This document shows, in pieces, positions 15,538-17,922 of a stretch of DNA of 17,922 bases. The DNA is taken from positions 1-17,922 of the forward strand of contig CAMDGW010000023.1 in assembly GCA_945897695.1 (NCBI GenBank). Reading direction: 5' to 3'. How positions within the stretch are numbered: position 1 is the first letter of the stretch; each line of letters opens with the position of its first letter. Below the pieces are notes generated by a model that saw only the letters and a program-made list of their open reading frames with translations, was not told the DNA's origin and did no database searches. A program made the position numbers and the translations under genes. Source of the stretch: Pseudobacteriovorax antillogorgiicola (GTDB lineage Bacteria; Bdellovibrionota_B; Oligoflexia; Oligoflexales; RGVZ01).

Positions 15538-15559
15538 AATTATGAAGGAGGAATCTGCC

Positions 15560-16663
15560 ATGCATGAGTTAACCTGTCCAGCCTGTGGATCCCCATCCCA
15601 GTATAATTTTCGTGACTATGTCCTCAGCTGCACCTTCTGCTCAGCCTCCTTTCGCTTCGATGCCGAATCAGGACGCAAGGACCTATTTACTGACCACTAC
15701 ATAATTCCCAATACTTTCGACCAGGTACGGGTTAAAGAGCACGTTCAGGAATGGCTAAAGCGCTTGCACCACAAGCCAGGCGTGGCCGACAAGGAGTTTG
15801 TCGTCCTTGATATCAGAGGTGAAAGCATTCCTTTCTGGGTGATCTCACTTGAGGTCCATACCGCATGGAAAGGACTGGTCCAGCGGAACAAAAGGCCAAC
15901 TGATTCAAAATTAGGCTCAGAATTTATACCAGAATCTGGAAACTTCCGACGTACCTACCGCTGGGCGATCAACGCACGAACCAATGTCTGTGAAAACTGG
16001 GGAATGGCTCGTCTTCACGAACCCAAAGAACCAGTTGGCGTCACCTGGGACGGATTCCCCATGGATTCGACCTGCTCACGTGGCCGTATCACGCCCGCAA
16101 CAGAGGGTGAAAAATCTTTTTACGATAGCCGTGAGTTTTTTGAGTTCAAATACTCTAACGGCCTTCCGATTCTAGGCTGCCAAATTGACAGCGACGAAGC
16201 ATTGCGCCGCGCTAAAACTCACGTGGAGTGGTACCACTATAATCTTGCCACTCTTCATTGCGACTATTTGCTTGATAGCCGTCACGAAAGCGACATTGCT
16301 GGCATTCAGCTTGTTCACGTCCCGTTTTGGCACGCAACATACGCCTACCGCCCAACAAACTTCTTGCGCCATCTCTATCGCCCCGTCGAAAAGCACGTCG
16401 TCCTTGAAGGAGTTCGCGGAGGAATCATAAAAGGAGAGCTTGGCCTGATTCACCGGGACAAAGTACAAATCAACGCAATGGTCACCGCTGCTGCGGCATT
16501 GATTTTCTTCATCATGGGCGCAATCTGGTCATCGATGTTCATGCTGGTAGCTCTGTTCTTTGGAGTAGTTAGCGGCATGAGTGCCTATATTGCCATGATC
16601 AAATTAGAAGAACGCAAGCGCATGACACACCTCGTCACACCCCATGCTGTGAAGACACAGTAA
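15560..16663 (+). CDS. Zinc-ribbon protein with C-terminal membrane hairpin, unknown function
   Basis: 367 residues. The N-terminus is a four-cysteine zinc ribbon, C6-P-A-C9-G and C24-T-F-C27. A central region of about 260 residues is rich in Trp, Tyr and His (FWVISLEV, HVEWYHYNLATLHCDYLL, VHVPFWHATYAYRP) and looks like a globular beta-rich domain facing the cytoplasm. Two closely spaced membrane segments occupy about residues 307-347, followed by a short basic tail. I recognise no named family beyond the zinc ribbon. ATG 15560 is chosen over 15542 because AAGGAGG (15545-15551) sits eight bases before it and would otherwise lie within the coding region. It is divergent from dnaK, and its 3' end overlaps the convergent ComEC-like gene by 29 bases. 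The role is unknown; membrane-protein quality control would be a guess from the dnaK neighbour only. Confidence 0.75.
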   Translation: MHELTCPACGSPSQYNFRDYVLSCTFCSASFRFDAESGRKDLFTDHYIIPNTFDQVRVKEHVQEWLKRLHHKPGVADKEFVVLDIRGESIPFWVISLEVHTAWKGLVQRNKRPTDSKLGSEFIPESGNFRRTYRWAINARTNVCENWGMARLHEPKEPVGVTWDGFPMDSTCSRGRITPATEGEKSFYDSREFFEFKYSNGLPILGCQIDSDEALRRAKTHVEWYHYNLATLHCDYLLDSRHESDIAGIQLVHVPFWHATYAYRPTNFLRHLYRPVEKHVVLEGVRGGIIKGELGLIHRDKVQINAMVTAAAALIFFIMGAIWSSMFMLVALFFGVVSGMSAYIAMIKLEERKRMTHLVTPHAVKTQ

Positions 16664-17921
16664 TCACGTTCTCCCGCGAGCGATTGCGTCTAACACCTGA
16701 AAGCAGGTAGAGAACAGTCACGGTTAAAACTATAAGAAGCCGCCCATATGTTGCCTTGATGGTCCATTCCGCGGGCAATGATATATAGCTAATCGGCAAA
16801 CTAGATTGATAAAATTCAAACCAGCGCACAGCGTCAATGACCGCACGATTAGCCGTGATTACAATATTATTGAGCCACGGGAAATTCAACAAAAGAGCTA
16901 AAAGATCTAAAGGCAGGAGGACACCGAAAACAGGTAGTCCAACTAAATTAGCTAAGGGACTTAGAATTCCGGCTTGGCCGAAAAAAATCAGGGTCGAACC
17001 AAGAAAAAAAAGTTGGATCTTTGCTGCCTGAAGACAAGTACCTGCTAGAGACTTTAAATAGGTGGATTCAAAGAATGCCATCAAAACAAGTGATCCGGTC
17101 CACGAGAGGATCAAGCTCATCGAAAGAAGATTAACGGGAAAAATTCCGGCCTGAAAACAAAACGTCAGTCGAATTCTTGTCTTTGGGTTTTGAGCAATAC
17201 CTAGCATCGGAAAAATCTGACAAACGACAAAGCTCAAAAAAGCTCGTTGCACAGTCGGCGAAAAACCTACGATCGCACAAAAAAGAAAGAGAACGGCACA
17301 TGTCACAACGGATGTGATATTCCAGATTATTATCCATTTTTCCATACCAAGATTTTTCAAAAGGTATGGAATTAGAAAAGGAACTCGCAGGATAAATAAC
17401 AGCAGGCCTGCAATGACAGAAAGATGACCGCCACTCAAAACGAGTATATGCAGCAAGCCAACGTTACGAAACGTCCCAATAAGACTTTGTTCAACATCAG
17501 CATTCTTGCCCAACACAAAACCTGAAAGCCATGTCCTTACATCTAGTGGGAAGCCATCAAGTGCCTCGTAAATCTCGGATCGAAGTTGGGCAAAGAATTC
17601 ACAAAATACCCCCCGGTTGGCACGAAATCCAAAAATTTTTACCATAAAAAAACGGGACCTTATATCCCCTCTAGGAAGCTCCACGAAGTCACCTTCCATC
17701 GCTGCACCACGCGCTAAGAAGACCTGTCGATCATCATGGACAAGAATTTCATGTTCAGACTCCGCGCAGCCCAATGACCAGAGCACTGTTAATTTCTTAT
17801 CATACACTGAAGCAAACTCGGGATTATGAATACAGGTCCAGGCGCAAGATATGGCTGCTAACAAGCAAGACGAGACGAATCGTCTATAAAAAAATTTTTT
17901 CCAATAAAAATTACAAACCAC
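16635..17921 (-). CDS. ComEC/Rec2-family competence membrane protein lacking the metallo-beta-lactamase domain (start near window edge)
   Basis: Inner-membrane protein of the ComEC/Rec2 family, which forms the channel for single-stranded DNA during transformation. 428 residues are visible from a GTG at 17921; the true start may lie beyond the window edge, and no ribosome site can be seen. An N-terminal hydrophobic segment and a short soluble stretch (about 40-115) precede the Competence domain, with GLLHILVLSGGHLSVIAG (155-172), the family's 'HLLAISGLHVGL' motif, and FSPTVQRAFLSF (220-231). About eight further membrane segments follow. The protein stops soon after the last one (LLIVLTVTVLYLLSG), so the C-terminal metallo-beta-lactamase-like domain of long ComEC proteins is absent. 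Whether it still serves DNA uptake is not known. The 3' end overlaps the zinc-ribbon gene by 29 bases. Confidence 0.87.
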   Translation of the reverse strand: MVCNFYWKKFFYRRFVSSCLLAAISCAWTCIHNPEFASVYDKKLTVLWSLGCAESEHEILVHDDRQVFLARGAAMEGDFVELPRGDIRSRFFMVKIFGFRANRGVFCEFFAQLRSEIYEALDGFPLDVRTWLSGFVLGKNADVEQSLIGTFRNVGLLHILVLSGGHLSVIAGLLLFILRVPFLIPYLLKNLGMEKWIIIWNITSVVTCAVLFLFCAIVGFSPTVQRAFLSFVVCQIFPMLGIAQNPKTRIRLTFCFQAGIFPVNLLSMSLILSWTGSLVLMAFFESTYLKSLAGTCLQAAKIQLFFLGSTLIFFGQAGILSPLANLVGLPVFGVLLPLDLLALLLNFPWLNNIVITANRAVIDAVRWFEFYQSSLPISYISLPAEWTIKATYGRLLIVLTVTVLYLLSGVRRNRSRENVITVSSQHGV

Positions 17922-17922
17922 A

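Noticed and set aside
15392..15559. CIRCE element or sigma32 promoter upstream of dnaK
   Set aside because: Searched for TTAGCACTC/GAGTGCTAA arms and for a CTTGAA...CCCCAT arrangement; neither is present in acceptable form.
1..17922. CRISPR arrays, insertion sequences, integrases, toxin-antitoxin pairs, tRNA or rRNA genes
   Set aside because: No regularly spaced repeats, no transposase or integrase motifs, no cloverleaf-like segments in the gaps; the gaps are short and accounted for.

Overview
The window looks like chromosomal DNA of a free-living Gram-negative bacterium. Outer-membrane machinery is present (a TolC-type channel and two lipoproteins), together with DnaK, L20, L35 and an inositol-monophosphatase-family enzyme. 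An RNase Y-like protein, long TPR proteins and a receiver-TPR protein together resemble the Bdellovibrionota/Oligoflexia or neighbouring deltaproteobacterial lineages. That placement is an inference from gene flavour; no phylogeny was run. There is no sign of phage, transposons, CRISPR, tRNA or rRNA. Gene density is high and base composition looks even throughout (not computed).

Layout. (1) 1-3286, minus strand: a three-gene tripartite efflux operon read as TolC-like channel, short lipoprotein adaptor, then a MacB-like ABC ATPase/permease cut by the left edge. Two inverted repeats lie in its upstream region. (2) 3496-4797, minus: a DUF6986-type aldolase-superfamily enzyme. (3) 4935-5506, minus: rpmI-rplT, closed by a strong terminator at 4856-4898. 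(4) 5669-7283, minus: an exported LPP20-like protein preceded by an inositol-monophosphatase-family enzyme. (5) 7584-12983, plus: a four-gene cluster of RNase Y-like membrane protein, TPR protein, receiver+TPR protein and lipoprotein. (6) 12992-15391, minus: dnaK and a downstream 153-residue protein with an apparently degenerate uracil-DNA-glycosylase-like pattern. (7) 15560-16663, plus: a zinc-ribbon membrane protein divergent from dnaK. (8) 16635-17921, minus: a ComEC/Rec2-type channel protein, convergent and overlapping with its neighbour.

Most unusual part. The plus-strand cluster 7584-12983 is the best candidate for something not yet described. Its RNase Y-like protein keeps the N-terminal membrane anchor, the coiled coil and all visible HD metal-site residues. 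The KH domain, however, has lost the conserved GREGRN (GxxG) RNA-binding loop. It is followed by two TPR proteins, one carrying an intact phosphoacceptor receiver domain, and by a lipoprotein predicted for the outer membrane. This could be a membrane-tethered, phosphorylation-controlled HD-nuclease or phosphohydrolase assembly on TPR scaffolds. The gene content is seen; the joint function is inference.

Secondary points. The efflux adaptor lacks the alpha-helical hairpin between its two lipoyl half-motifs. The ComEC protein lacks the C-terminal metallo-beta-lactamase domain. rpmI-rplT is separated from infC, and dnaK stands without grpE or dnaJ and without a visible CIRCE element.
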